Below the pieces are notes generated by a model. That model was given only the letters and a program-made list of their open reading frames with translations. It had not been told where the DNA came from and did not search any database. From positions 8,348,550 to 8,412,549 of the forward strand of contig CM042087.1 in the NCBI GenBank assembly GCA_023512835.1: DNA of 64,000 nucleotides. The letters run 5' to 3'. Below, in pieces: positions 20,761 through 32,504 of the stretch. The translations under genes were made by a program, and so were the position numbers. How positions within the stretch are numbered: the stretch's first letter is position 1; each line of letters starts with the position of its first letter. The stretch is from Taxillus chinensis (taxonomy: Eukaryota > Streptophyta > Magnoliopsida > Santalales > Loranthaceae).

Positions 20761-23468
20761 TTACGGTACATAAGGCTTACTATATTTAAAGATCATCGTT
20801 GCAACCTTCTCTCTAAGCTCCATTGTCTGCTCCATTGTATAGGCTTGGATGCTGTTCCAGTTTTTATCTACCTTGACAATAGATTTGATGAAGGAACAAA
20901 CAAAGGCTCCGTAGCTATCTCCATCGGGCTGTTGTGGCACTAGCTTCTTGCCCCGGATCGTCACCTTCAGCTTTTCAATTGGACCCAACGGAGTCAGGCC
21001 CCTTTCTTAATAAAGCCCTAATTGCTTTATGGATTCCGTCAGATGAATATGCAGTGGCTCAAATTGATTCCTTCTAACATTATGCTCCACAATTTGATGA
21101 GAGTCAATTAGGAACAACTGCTTGGACGGAATCATAAAGACAACCAGCATGAAGTGCGGCGTCATGACCCGGTATGGAATGAGGACAGATTGAAGAGTCT
21201 TCCAGGGAGTGCTATCCTTAGCAGTTCCGTTAATGAAGGTCTGAATATTGGCTATATCTGGAAGATACCCTTCATTCCAACAAGGCAAGATATCAAACAT
21301 GTGTCTATCCTTGTATAAGGACGAAAACAGCCTCATCTCCATCTTAACTGCCTGAGAGAAGTTGTCTTTGTCTTCTGTGGTGAGCAAACCCATCTTAGAA
21401 CGAATAGTCCTTATGTCTTGAGGAGAGAAGGGGTACAACTCGAATAGACATCTTTACTTAGCATTTGACGCGGCATACTTGGCCATAGCATTAAAAACAC
21501 TTCCATCCTTATCAAGAGGATTAAGATCCGCATATGATGGGAGGAAGGTGTCAGCCGCTGCAGATGGAGAGGTCAAAGGAGGAGCTGCACTAGAGGAGTT
21601 GGGCAGAGAGAAGCGGCTGCGTTTGGGGATGGTAACTCCCGGAAGTAGTGAAGATGTAGCCCGCTTTTCAGCACGAGCTGAGGAAGGTGCAGGAGGATCA
21701 GATGACACTTTCTCCCCCGGTTGGGCAGATCGGCGAGGTACGAGAGGAGGACGAGCCATCATGTGGGCCAAGTCCACAAAAGAGGTAGACAGGGAATGGA
21801 CGGACGAGGCCACAAGGTCCATCTTTTGCTCGATGGAGGTGGAAGAGTCGGTTAAGGTAGAGAGGAGTTGGGCACCGAGGGCATCAACCTTAGCGGCGAT
21901 GGCAGAAATTTGGGCGGTTTGGGCTTGGGCATGACGATCCAGCTGAGCAGACAACACAACATCGGAGTGAATCATGCCAAAGGAGGCACGTCCAAGCGCC
22001 AACTCCGGAGCTTTGGAGGACTCCCCGGCAGGAATAGGTGCAGGCGTGCGCTGGGCAAAGGAGTCAGCAGGAGTGGAGGGGACGTCAGCAGCAGTAGCAG
22101 AGGGGGCATCCAGAGCAGCAGAGCCACTTTGACCAGAGAGGTGAAAAATAGGGATGGCACCTATAGGAGAGGCGAACCGAGCCTCAGCAGGGGAGGGAAC
22201 CCGTGCGTCAGGGGCCTTTCTGGAGGAGACAGCGAAGGGAACGTCTGGAATATGAGCAGGTGTAAGAAAGCCATGGTCTAGATTCCAGACGATCATATCC
22301 TTCGGGGTGCGGGTGTGTTTGGCATAAAACACCTTGATATCGTTGTCGGGGATGGAGGCAGTGCAGGTGAGGCTAAAACGGAACCATAGGTCCATTAAGG
22401 TGTCGGTGGAAAGATGGTCAAGGTAGTCTTGGGGTTGAGGTAGGGGAGGCATAAGAGCTTCCGAAAGAGATTCCGGGACATCAACCAGGGTAGTGGCAAC
22501 TGTAGTATCAACCGCGACAGCAACAACGGAAGTGGAGGGAGTGGGGACATCCACAGCAGAAGGTTCTGGGGAAACAGCCTTAGGTAAACTAGGCTGAGAA
22601 GGTCCTGCAACCTCAGAGGGGTCGCCACGGACGCTGTGCTGGGAGGCTCGAGAGATGAAAGGGGCAGCAGCGGACCAAATCCGGGAGGACCAGTGAGCAG
22701 AGCTGATTTCGGGGGCACGACTGTCAGAGGAGTCACCAACCGAGCAGCCTTGTTGTTCCGAGGCAGGAAGAAGGCAGAGAGCAGCAGAGGGATGGCGGGC
22801 CGTCATGTTCCCATCAGGCGTAAGGTGGTGAAGATAATAAGCCTGAGGGAAAGGGATAGCATCATATCAGGCAAAATGGTCCGGATGTAGATGCCGGAAG
22901 ATAGCGCTAAGTATTCGCCCGAAAGAATGGTTCTTTGGGCCGTTCTTCAGCAGTCGAACAAGAATGTCCCCCAATCCATCGGGAGACCCTCAAAGACTTT
23001 GTACATAGCCAATAAAAGGTCGTATGGGACGGAGTCCACAACAGTTGTACGAGCCAAGAGGCATCGGCTCAGTATGGTCACCACACATCGGTAGCGACCT
23101 TGGAAAGACTTCATTTTGTACTCCTTCCCTTTATAGGAGCAGCCCATGGAAGCGGCCATTGTCTTAGCATCCGGGTGCTGAGGATCACAGGGAGGTAGAT
23201 TAAGAGCGGCGCGGAGGACGTCAAGGGTGATCAATATGGATTCATCGCGGATGTAGGAGATAATGGAGTCGGAGGTGTAGTGGATCCGTTGGTAGAACTC
23301 AAGAATGTCTTCAATAAGAAGATCGACAGGATTGGAGATCAGGTTCAGGATGTGAGAGGTTTCCAGGAGTGGGCGGAGTTCCAGAAACCAAGCCGGAGGA
23401 TCGGAGACAGCGCGCCAGTCAACCAGATGGCCGGGGTTAACGCCGGAAAGAGAAGTTTTGGGTGCCAT
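20761..23468 (-). pseudogene. ORF3 of Sire-C: plant-transposon-domain and Ulp1-like protein
   Basis: The gene starts at ATG 23468 (MAPKTSLSG). Residues 1-170 resemble the 'putative plant transposon protein' domain, with the pattern DLLIEDILEFYQRI, VLRAALNLPP, ILSRCLLAR and GLPMDWGTF. A one-base deletion near 22955 shifts the frame. A Ser/Ala/Pro-rich middle with a helical, coiled-coil-like stretch (ISAIAAKVDALGAQLLS) follows in 22806-21454. The C-terminal third (21438-20761) is Ulp1/C48-like: His in PHFMLVVF, Asp in LIDSHQ, the QQPDGDS segment, then Tyr (codon 20911-20913) where the nucleophile Cys is expected. In-frame TAA codons interrupt it near 21454 and 21016. A family member would cleave SUMO or related conjugates, but this one lacks the nucleophile. 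No signal peptide or membrane helix is visible. Related to 48765-60799. Confidence 0.8.
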
Positions 23469-23578
23469 TTTAGAGAAAGATTGAGAGGAGAACGAGATAA
23501 GGTCTTGAGGATTGAAGGAGCGACGAGGGTTTTAGGGATTTGGAAGATGTAAAACTCCCGTTGCGCAGGAATGTCCAG

Positions 23579-23590
23579 GATATATAAGAC
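23579..23590 (-). promoter_or_regulatory. Conserved TATA-like site upstream of ORF3 (Sire-C)
   Basis: On the minus strand cggtcttatatatcc lies about 115 bp before the ORF3 start. Sire-A has cggtcttatatattc at about 48638-48652, 121 bp before its ORF3 start. The position and neighbourhood fit an internal promoter for a separate ORF3 transcript, but the function is inferred. Confidence 0.45.
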
Positions 23591-24544
23591 CGAGTCCGTG
23601 ATTATCAGTGGGTCTAGGGATTAAGCGAGTGGAACAGTGAACCACTTGACAGGTTGATGTCATTAGTCTTGATAGTGGCGCACCTCCGGATATAGAAATG
23701 ACGTGGAGACGGCATGACCAGGGAATGATAATAGCTGTTTGCCTTCTTTGGGAAGTGTGTGCATCCCGAGACATGCATTTAATGGACCATCATTATTCCT
23801 CCTCAAAAGTACGCGATATATAATAAGACATGGATTATTGCTATTTGAGAGTTCCAAGAGTCAGGAGGAATGAACCGATGATCATCCGGATGAAAAGTAG
23901 ATCGTGTCTGGAGAAACAATGTGCGGTAGAAGAGAAGTAGATTCCTTTGCTGTCGTGAAGTCGAAGAGAAGAGAAGTACCACAACACTTCAAATCCAAGA
24001 CTATAGACAAGATATATCGGTGAAGTTGCAAAGAGAATCTGAACCTGTAGCTTCATGAAAATAAACTAAAAGAACAGGAAGCTGTACAGGAAGGAATTAG
24101 TACGGATATGAACAAATAGTCTATTGAAGAGCAATGTAATCCGGACTAATGAGTAACAGAACTTAATGCATTGAAAAAGAATGTAATAGACACATACATA
24201 CAAGAGAATGATTATTGTTACTGAATCAAGGCATATGTCAGATAATAAACACATAAGTTCATATTGGTTAACATAACAAACCTTCCTGCTGAATGACGTA
24301 GCTAAGATTAATTAAGAATCATATGATTTGTCCAAATTAGGATTCATGAGTGAAACTAGAGAAATGAACACATGTCAAAAGCAAGCAAATGATTATTCGA
24401 TTAAAATGCATGGTTGAAGAAAGAAAAACATCCTTGCATGCCACGATTCTGATTCAACAATGCATGTCTAGTTAGATCCGGAAGTGAAATTTTAGAGGAA
24501 AGAGCATCCGAAACATATTAGGGGATCATTACAAAGGTAATAGA

Positions 24545-24700
24545 TAGCTATTGCTCCCCCTTAGATCATGCGATCCTCTCAGTGATAGACTCCCCCTCAG
24601 ATAGATAGCCAGTGATAGACTCCCCCTCAGATATTAGGGGTATTACTTGGATAATAAATAAAGCACTTTCTCCCCCATAGATCATGCGATCCTCTCAATG
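24545..24700 (-). repeat. Internal polypurine tracts (multiple-PPT region) of Sire-C
   Basis: Four GGGGGAG words (minus strand) occur within about 150 bp. Two are preceded by gatct(a/t) and two by tctga. Internal multiple polypurine tracts between pol and the 3' end have been described as a conserved Sirevirus feature. Confidence 0.75.
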
Positions 24701-25121
24701 GTCATTACCCGTTAAAGAATTTAGAGCATGAAACAACACTATCTACCCATTAGGAAACTACACTTCAGGAGCTAATCAGACTGCGACTGTGAGTACAACC
24801 ACCCGGCATTTCGAGCTAACCCATTTCATTTCTTCAACCATACAAGTTAATAGAGCAATCAATATGAAATAGCATTCGTCATGTGGTGATGAGTGGATAT
24901 TAAAATCATGAAATCCTAAAGAGGTTTAATTATGTTGGCTTTAACAACTTCAGTCGGGAGACACAAGCATCCTCCCAATATGAACATATGAGAAAATTAT
25001 CAGAAACAAAATGCATGACATAAGTAAAAATAATCAGCATGAGAAACAATTGGTGTCAAATGTGCATTATAAATGCGATGCATGTTCTGAAAGAAGTACT
25101 GTTGGAATTATAAAGTAGAGA

Positions 25122-28100
25122 CTATGCAGAAAGATCAAGCATACCCAATTTAAGGAGAAGTTCAGAAAATCTTGCATCAGGTAGGGGCTTGGTGAGTATG
25201 TCTGTGAGTTGATCATCCGTAGCAACATGTTCGAGAGATATGCGCTTTTTAAGAACATGATCTCGGATGAAGTGATACCTGACTTCAATGTGCTTGGTCT
25301 TTGGGTGCATCACAGGATTGTTGCTGATGGCAATGACACTAGTGTTATCGCAGTACAGAGGAACAGATGTCATGTTGAAACCGTAGTTAGTAAGTTGACT
25401 TTGCATCCAGAGTAGCTGAGCGCAGCAACTCCCAGCAACTATATATTCCGCCTCAGTAGTAGATGTTGATACGGAATTCTGCTTCTTACTGAACCATGAA
25501 ATCAGTCTGTTTCCGAGAAACTGACAAGTACCACTAGTGCTCTTCTTGTCGATGCGACACCTGGCAAAATCAGCATCTGAATAACCGGATAAGGAGAAGT
25601 TGGACTCCTTTGGGTACCAAAGTCCCAAATTCACTGTCCCTTTTAAATATCGCAATATCCGTTTCATATGAAACATGTGTGACTCCTTGGGATTCGCCTG
25701 ATATCTTACGCAAATGCAAGTTGCAAACATTATATCTGGGCGACTTGCGGTAAGGTACAGCAATGATCCAATCATCCCTCTGTATTCAGTCACATTTATA
25801 GATTCGCCGTCAAGATTAGGATCTAACTTGGCACTAATGGGCGTGGGAGTTTTTATGGGAGATGAATTTTGCATTCCGAACTTCTTGATTAAGTCACGTG
25901 TGTACTTCGCTTGGTTGATGAAGATTCCATCCTTCATTTGTTTAACTTCTATCCCAAGGAAATATGTTAGTTCTCCCATCATGCTCATTTCAAATTTGCC
26001 GATGTCAACTCGCAAATTCTTCACAAAGCTTCGGATTGGACGATCCGAAAATGATGTCATCCACATAGATTTGTACGATGAGGGAATTATCTTTCTCCTT
26101 TCGTAGAAATAGAGTGGTGTCTATCTTCCCTTTTCTAAAATTATGTTTGAGCAAGAATTCTGACAATGTGTCGTACCAGGCCCTTGGAGCTTGCTTCAAT
26201 CCGTACAAAGCTTTCTGTAGTTTATATACCATATGCTCAGCCTTGTGTTCAACGAACCCCAGAGGTTGTTCAACATAAACCTCCTCTTGAAGGTCTCCAT
26301 TTAGAAATGCACTTTTGACGTCCATTTGATAAACCTTGAAGTTTTCATATGATGCATATGCCAAGAACATCCGGATTGCCTCAAGTCTAGCTACTGGAGC
26401 AAAGGTTTCGTCATAATCAATGCCTTCTTCTTGATAATATGCTTTGGCTACTAGTCTGGCTTTGTTCTGGATTATTATTCCCTCGGTATCCAATTTATTC
26501 CGGAACACCCATTTAACTCCTATGACTTGTTGACATCTCTGCCTTGGTACTAACGTCCACACTTTATTCCTCTTGAATTGATTAAGCTCTTCTTGCATAG
26601 CTTCAATCCAATTTGAGTCTTGAAGGGCTTCTCCCACGACCTTCGGCTCTATTTGTGATAGAAAACACGAGTAGAGGCATAGATTGGAAGTGGCAGCCCT
26701 GGTTCGTACTCCAACAGTAGGATCACCAATCACCTGATCTGATGGGTGGTTCCGAGTCCACCTATAGTTCTGCGCAAGTGGTGGTGAGTAGTTGATAATT
26801 TGAAGCTCTGCCAGATCGGGTGGATCTTGTATATCAGTTGGTTGAGCTTCTTTTAGACCATTCGTATCTGTAAGATGAACAGTTCCTGAAGTACTTGGAT
26901 GTTCTTCAGCACTGTTGCTTTCAGTATTAACTGGTCCGGATAGACTTGATGGTTCTTCGGAGTTATGGATGTCCGTAATAGGTTGTCTGGAGATTGGTGG
27001 TAGTCCTGAGTCTGAGTCTTCTGAAGCATCATCAGTAGCATTTCTTCTTGCTTCACTGGTGCTTGTTGATTGGTCAATAATAGTAGCAGGAACATGTCTG
27101 AACTGAGAGTAGTCGATTATATTTGTATGATCCTACATGATTGAATTTGAAGATCCTATACTTGACCAGTCAAGGTTAGATTCGTCAAAATTGACATGGA
27201 TAGATTCTTCAACAGTTAGATTCTTCAATAGATTCTTCTATTGAAGATACGATAAGCCTTGCTATGTAAAGAATATCCGACAAAGATCCCATCATCGGAT
27301 TTTGGCTCAAATTTACTCCGGGCCTCTTTGCCGTTATTTAACACGTAGCAAGCACACCCAAAAGCTTTGAAATGGGAGATTGATGGCTTCCTTCCTCTCC
27401 ACATCTCGTAAGGTATTTTCATGGTAACCTTATTGATAAAAGTTCTGATCTGAATATAGCATGCAGTTGACATAGCTTCAGCCCATAGACTGAGAGGAAG
27501 CTTTGCCCCTGCTAACATGGATCTACCAGCTTCGACTAGGGTGCGATTCTTACGCTCAGCAACTCCATTTTGTTGTGGAGTCCTAGGCACAGAGAAGTCG
27601 TGCTGAATGCCCTATTTAGAACAATATAATCTCATATCGGAAAAATCAAACTCCATACCATGATCACTCCTGATGCACTTAATGCTCAGTCCTTGTGAAT
27701 TGCTTATCCAGTTGAAGAGATCTACAAGATGTTCAAAGGTTTGATCCATTGACTTCAGGAACATCACCCATGTATACCTGGTGAAGTCATCGATAACCAC
27801 TAGGGTATATCTTGCACCGGCAAGAGAAGCAATAGAAATGGGACCACAAAGGTCCATGTGAAGAAGTTGCAGCGGAGAAGTTATTAAATTAACTGACTTG
27901 CTCTTAAAGATGTGTTTGGTCTGCTTGATGAGTTGGCATTCTCTACAGATGGAGTCTCTAGAGAATTTGTGTTTGGGCAAACCATTTACTAAGTCAAGCG
28001 ACGCTAATTTAGACAAGGTTTTAAAATTTAAATGTGCGCAACGCTTGTGCCATAGCCAACTTTCTTCATCTGATGCTTTAATGAGGATGCATACAGGGTC

Positions 28101-28517
28101 AGAAGGATTATTTCTTAAGACCACTGAATATATGTCCTCATCTCTTAATCCGGATAACTTAACATCTCCCGATAGGTTTTCCCTCACTGTGCAGGTGTTG
28201 GACATAAAAGAAACAGAAAATCCTTTGTCACATAAATTACTGACACTCAGCAGATTATGCTTCAAACCTTCGACTAGTGCAACTCTAGTGATTGATACAC
28301 AACCGTTGGTTAAAGTGCCATACCCCACAGTCTTACCTTTGTTGTTGTCCCCATATGATACGGATGGGCCTCGTTTGTCAGTAACATCAACGAGCAGAGA
28401 CTGATCACCCGTCATATGTCCGGAGCATCCACTATCGAGAATCCACTTGCTTTGATTGATCTTTTACTTCAAGTGATCCGACAATGCAATCCAGAGATGC
28501 TCCTGTAAGACAACAGT
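25122..28517 (-). pseudogene. pol of Sire-C (protease, integrase, RT, RNase H)
   Basis: Reading down the minus strand: a protease motif WILDSGCSGHMTG (about 28450), a GAG-preintegrase HHCC region (LWHKRCAHLNF to CRECQL), an integrase core (HMDLCGPI, RSDHGMEF and NGVAERKNRTL), RT (27-kDa-type block in 26733-26005 with YVDDIIFGS near 26060) and RNase H (25122-26066, with SGYSDADFA, STSTTEAEYI and DNTSVIAISNNP). The end matches the normal copia pol C-terminus. Lesions include a TAA before the protease, a TAG inside integrase near 27612, breaks between 27225 and 26733, and a frameshift just after YVDD. Pol would make and integrate element cDNA. Confidence 0.93.
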
Positions 28518-30815
28518 TTACACTTTTGGTGCGCAAACTTGTTTCGGGCGGTTAGGAGAAACAGCAGTGGTGTTAACAGTTCCGGATTTAACTTTGTTAC
28601 GAATTTTAGCTTTCCAGGTTGACTTTATTTTGTTAGGTTTAGCTGCTTCTTTTACTTGGGTTTTCTTGGGAGAGACACTCCTTTGAGATTTTGATTTTGA
28701 TTTTCTCGAAGAACCCTTTTTGATAAACAGATCTTTATTAACATGAATTTGATTACAAAGCCAGCTATCAGATAAGCTCCAGCATTCATAGTGATAATGA
28801 CCTATTTCTCTACAAATAGAACAGACACTATGATGCGGAGTGGTAACAGGGGATACAGGCTTCTCAGGTTTAACAGATTTTCTACTCTGTTCCCTATGGC
28901 CTAATCCTTTATGATTGGGTGACGCGTTCTTGGCCCTAGATGCGCCAGCCTTAGCCTTTCCTTTCTTTCTGGGTGCTACAGTTTCGGCTTTAACTACAGC
29001 AATCTTCCCTTCATCGTTAGATACGGGTACTACTGCTTCGGGAAGTGCAGTAACAGCCTCAGCTCCACAATCATAGACTATGGTGCCACCTGAAATGAAA
29101 CCATCCAATGGTTTAGACGTACTAACAGGGTAAAGGTTGGTTAGTTTCAGAATAAAATCCGGAGGACACTCAATAGTCTGTGTGGAGGTCGATGGTTCGG
29201 AGCCTAGGCCAGGTTTGACTCGGATGTTATCTGGATCAGTTCTAAAAGTAGAGGCTATTTCCCCGGATTTTAGCCACTTACGATTTATTTCCTTTTCCTA
29301 TTTCAGTTCATTTTCGAGTCATTTCACTATCACTTTTAGGCCAGTTAGGTTGGTATTTAGCAAGTGATTTTCAGCTCTTAGATCATGATACCAAGCCTCT
29401 TTACCCCTGAAGTTAGTTATGTCTTTTTCTAGTCTAACAACAGTAATCTCAAGACGTTTGTTCTGACTTTCCATATCTTTGTACATTTGAGTAATTATTA
29501 GTCTCTCATTCTTTTCATGATCACGTTTAGTAATAAGAGATTCTAATTTACTCATAAGCTCAGAGATCGAAGGTACCTCAGTGTTTGCCATGAGGCAGAC
29601 GTTCAGCTTAGGAGTTAGCTCATCATCCGAGGATTCCTCCTCTTCTTCCGAGCCACTGATGTACTTTGTGATGAACGCCTTCCTCTTGTTCTTGCTGTTG
29701 TCTGAGGTGGAGCATCGAGGAGTAACCTTATCACTTTTCCCGGCCACTTTAGATTTAGATTTACAGTCCTTGGCCCAGTGACCGGGTCTCCCGCAGTTAT
29801 AGCATTCCTGGGAACTGGACTCCAATCGCTCCTTCCTTCAGAATGATGAGGAGCCACTTTTGAATCCTTTTCTGCTTTTTTGCAGGAATCGATCGAAGGA
29901 TTTGACAAGAAGAGCTATTTCCTCTTCAGCGTCAGAGTTAGAATTCTCAGACTCTTCAGTATCATCATTCCTCAGTATGCTAAGACATTCCGTAGCTTTA
30001 AAAGCCACCCCCTTTTCTTTCCGAGCTATTTTCTCGTCTCGATCAGAGTATTTAAACCTGACCTCGTGATTCCGTAGCTCTCCGTATACTTCTTCAAGGG
30101 GAACATATTTCCAGTTCTTGTCGGATTGCATCTGGAGTTGCTTGGAGTAGTAGCGATCCGGCAAAGAGCGAAAAAACTTGTCATTGATTTGAGATTGAGA
30201 ATAATGCTCATTGACAGTTTTTAGCTCAAGGATGAGCTTGCCGAATCTCCGATAGATGCTCTCGAGAGATTTGCCAGGTTTATGATTGAAACTCTCAAAG
30301 TTCTGTCTAAGAGTACATATAACATTTTGCATTTGGGACTGACTTCCCTCATAGAGGATTGTCAGTTTATCCCAGACAGCTTTCGCTATCGTGCAGCCCT
30401 GGACGTCCGTGAAAGCTTCGGAGTCCAAAGACGATATAACATATGCCAGAGCCTTTTCGTTAGCACACTGCCAGGCTCTTTCATTATTGGTGAGTTCAGC
30501 ATCAGTCTTTGGTCTTCAAACTCCATGTTCTCCGATTGTCATCGGAGTGGGTATCTCCTGATGAAGACACAGCCACATGAGATGATCATGGCAAACCATG
30601 AACATCCTCATGCGAGCTTTCCACTGGGAGAAAAGCTCAGGTGTGAACTTTAGCGGCTTTGTCAGAGTGAAACCAGAACTCTGTGGTTGTGAAGCAGCGG
30701 CAGCAGTAGGTTGAGGTGGATCGACATTTTCACTACTGCTACGATTGGGGAGGGGCTCTTGTGCACCTCTGGAGTTAAGGCGAGTGTTGAATAAAATACT
30801 GTTTTCTTCGGCCAT
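28518..30815 (-). pseudogene. gag of Sire-C, large, with two zinc knuckles
   Basis: The start is ATG 30815 (MAEENSILFN), about 60 bases after the primer site. It matches Sire-A and Sire-B starts. The protein is about 765 codons long: a copia gag core (FNHKPGKSLESIYRRFGKL), an acidic stretch, a knuckle CYNCGRPGHWAKDC (about 29785), a long charged coiled-coil region, and a second knuckle CSICREIGHYHYEC (about 28800) before a basic tail ending APKV. The frame stops at UAA 28520-28518 and pol continues in the same frame. At least three further nonsense codons (near 30516, 29838 and 29319) inactivate this copy. Two knuckles and a coiled coil are unusual for a simple copia gag. Confidence 0.88.
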
Positions 30816-30856
30816 TGATGAGAGAGAAGGAGTGGGATCTCTACTTTGAACAGATA

Positions 30857-30876
30857 GAACTTGCTCTGATACCACT
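30857..30876 (-). other. Primer binding site of Sire-C
   Basis: On the minus strand, a perfect TGGTATCAGAGC lies three bases after the LTR terminal CA (agtggtatcagagcaag). It is complementary to the 3' end of initiator-Met tRNA. Confidence 0.93.
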
Positions 30877-32302
30877 TGTTGGTCCCTTAGAGCCTAGAGG
30901 GGGGGTGAATAGGCTCTTATCGAAACTTTTTTCTCACTCTTTGGCACAACACTTATCTGGTTAAGAGATATAATCAATGCGGAAGATAACCAGATAGTGG
31001 AAGTATTTTGTTTTATTATCAGTATGATAAATACAACAAAATAAAAGCAGACTAAAGCTTGAGAGCTTTTAGATCTACTTAATAACTCTTTAACACTCTA
31101 TTTATAATGTACTGACATGCTAGCCTTTATGATCTCAATGAGCTTTGGTACATACATAAAAACTATTACACGATCACTTATGCACACTTATAAAATGTAC
31201 AAGTGTTGCTATTTATAGCGACATCCACAAGGGACAACCTTGGAACTTGTTGTTTCGGATATTGTGCACATTTACTATCTCTCGGAAATCTCTCTGCCTC
31301 AATTGATGCGGATGTAGTCTTCAAGATCTTGGGTTTGCAATGCATAAGAGTCTTTTGTAAGTTCCCAAGTGTAGTTAAAGTTGTGTCCACATATCCGGAT
31401 GATCCACGTGTAAGATGCTTTCGGTTTTCAACAAGTTTGTCTTATATCGGGAAGCAACGAGCTGGTGACTTCGAATACGAAGAGATAAGTTGAAGTAGCG
31501 TTTTCTTGAATCCGGTGTAAGGTTCCTTACTCCGTGTTAAACTAAGTTTGGATCCTTACTCTGTAGTATTGATTGCTTACTCCGTATCAATTTAATACTG
31601 GAATCCTTATTCCGTGTAAGCACTTCCTTACTCCGTATGAAAGAGAAGGTCGGAGTGCTTACTCCGCATCAGTGCTTCCTTACTCCGCATCTAGTTTCCT
31701 TACTCCGCATGAGTTAAAGGAATGGATGGCTTACTCCGTATCAGCACATCTTTACTCCGCATGAGTGAGTGGTTCGGATTCCTTACTCCGCATCTAGTTT
31801 CCATACTACATGCGAATAAAGAGTCAAGTCCTTATTCCGTAGAAGTACTTCCTTACTCCGCATGTGTGGAAGACTTGGATTCCATACTCCGTGTCTTCTT
31901 TACTTTAGTCCGGTTGAGTGGAAGACTTATCTTTTCAACTCCATAACGACTCTCTTACTCCGTACGACTTTATAGACTAAGATTCTTACTCCGCATCTAT
32001 TTGACTTAGTCCATTTGAAGTATTAGGTGCGGATTTCTTAGTCCGTAGCTTTTAGGTTCTTAGTCCACACGAATGATCCTTTTCCATAAGAAGTAAAGAC
32101 TTGGTTATATACCAAGTGTTTGACGACACTCATCCTCACCTGGATCAAGATTATGTATCCTGTCCTTAGCTTTGCTCTTATGAGTGTATATCCGGATGAA
32201 GATCATATCTTTTGCAATGACTTAAGACAAAACAATAAAGGTCTCAAATCAAATTACATAGGGCTTTATCAGCAATATCCAAATTCTGGGCTTGATCCAA
32301 CA
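30877..32302 (-). repeat. 5' LTR of Sire-C
   Basis: This 1426-bp LTR has the same termini as 19090-20617, and the motif array occupies about 31520-32080. Its minus-strand TATA box ctataaatagc lies near 31209-31219. Relative to the 3' LTR it lacks roughly 100 bp, mostly within the array near 31740-31850, where the partner has an extra block of motifs. Confidence 0.92.
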
Positions 32303-32307
32303 GTTTA
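32303..32307. other. Right target-site duplication of Sire-C (GTTTA)
   Basis: GTTTA follows the LTR terminal CAACA and leads into tgcatgaata of the Tat-B leader. Confidence 0.95.
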
Positions 32308-32504
32308 TGCATGAATACAACGATTTAGGGAAAGCGGCAAAACATGACGATCATGGAATTAAAGCGCATAAATCAAAACTATCATGCGACGGCGATAAAG
32401 AATAAATAAAGAATAAAAGAATAAAAATAATTTCAAACAAAAAAAAACCTCATAATCCAAATCCTACGCCTAACTCTCTAACTGTCTCCAGCAGAGTCGC
32501 TAGT

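Larger units (their letters stand above)
23469..25121 (-). other. Spacer between pol and ORF3 of Sire-C
   Basis: No gene is visible. In sense direction it holds GGGGGAG-type polypurine tracts near 24690-24550, repeated with gagaggatcgcatgatct. It also holds a TATA-like site (cttatatatcc, 23580-23590) about 115 bp before the ORF3 ATG. The corresponding Sire-A spacer (47064-48764) is collinear and shares these landmarks. Confidence 0.8.
19090..32302 (-). mobile_element. Sire-C: complete-length Sirevirus-like copia with ORF3
   Basis: This is a 13.2 kb minus-strand element with LTRs 30877-32302 (5') and 19090-20617 (3') and the duplication GTTTA. The order on the minus strand is primer site, gag (30815-28518), in-frame UAA, pol (28517-25122), a 1.65 kb spacer with GGGGGAG tracts, ORF3 (23468-20761), a polypurine tract and the LTR. 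The shared frame of gag and pol, the internal polypurine tracts and the extra downstream ORF agree with the Sirevirus (SIRE1/Maximus) lineage. All three ORFs carry stops or frameshifts. Confidence 0.92.

Noticed and set aside
21479..22281. Plus-strand ORFs of 151 and 137 codons
   Set aside because: They are antisense to the GC-rich, Ser/Ala/Pro-rich middle of ORF3 in Sire-C, which has a homologue in the same sense frame in Sire-A.
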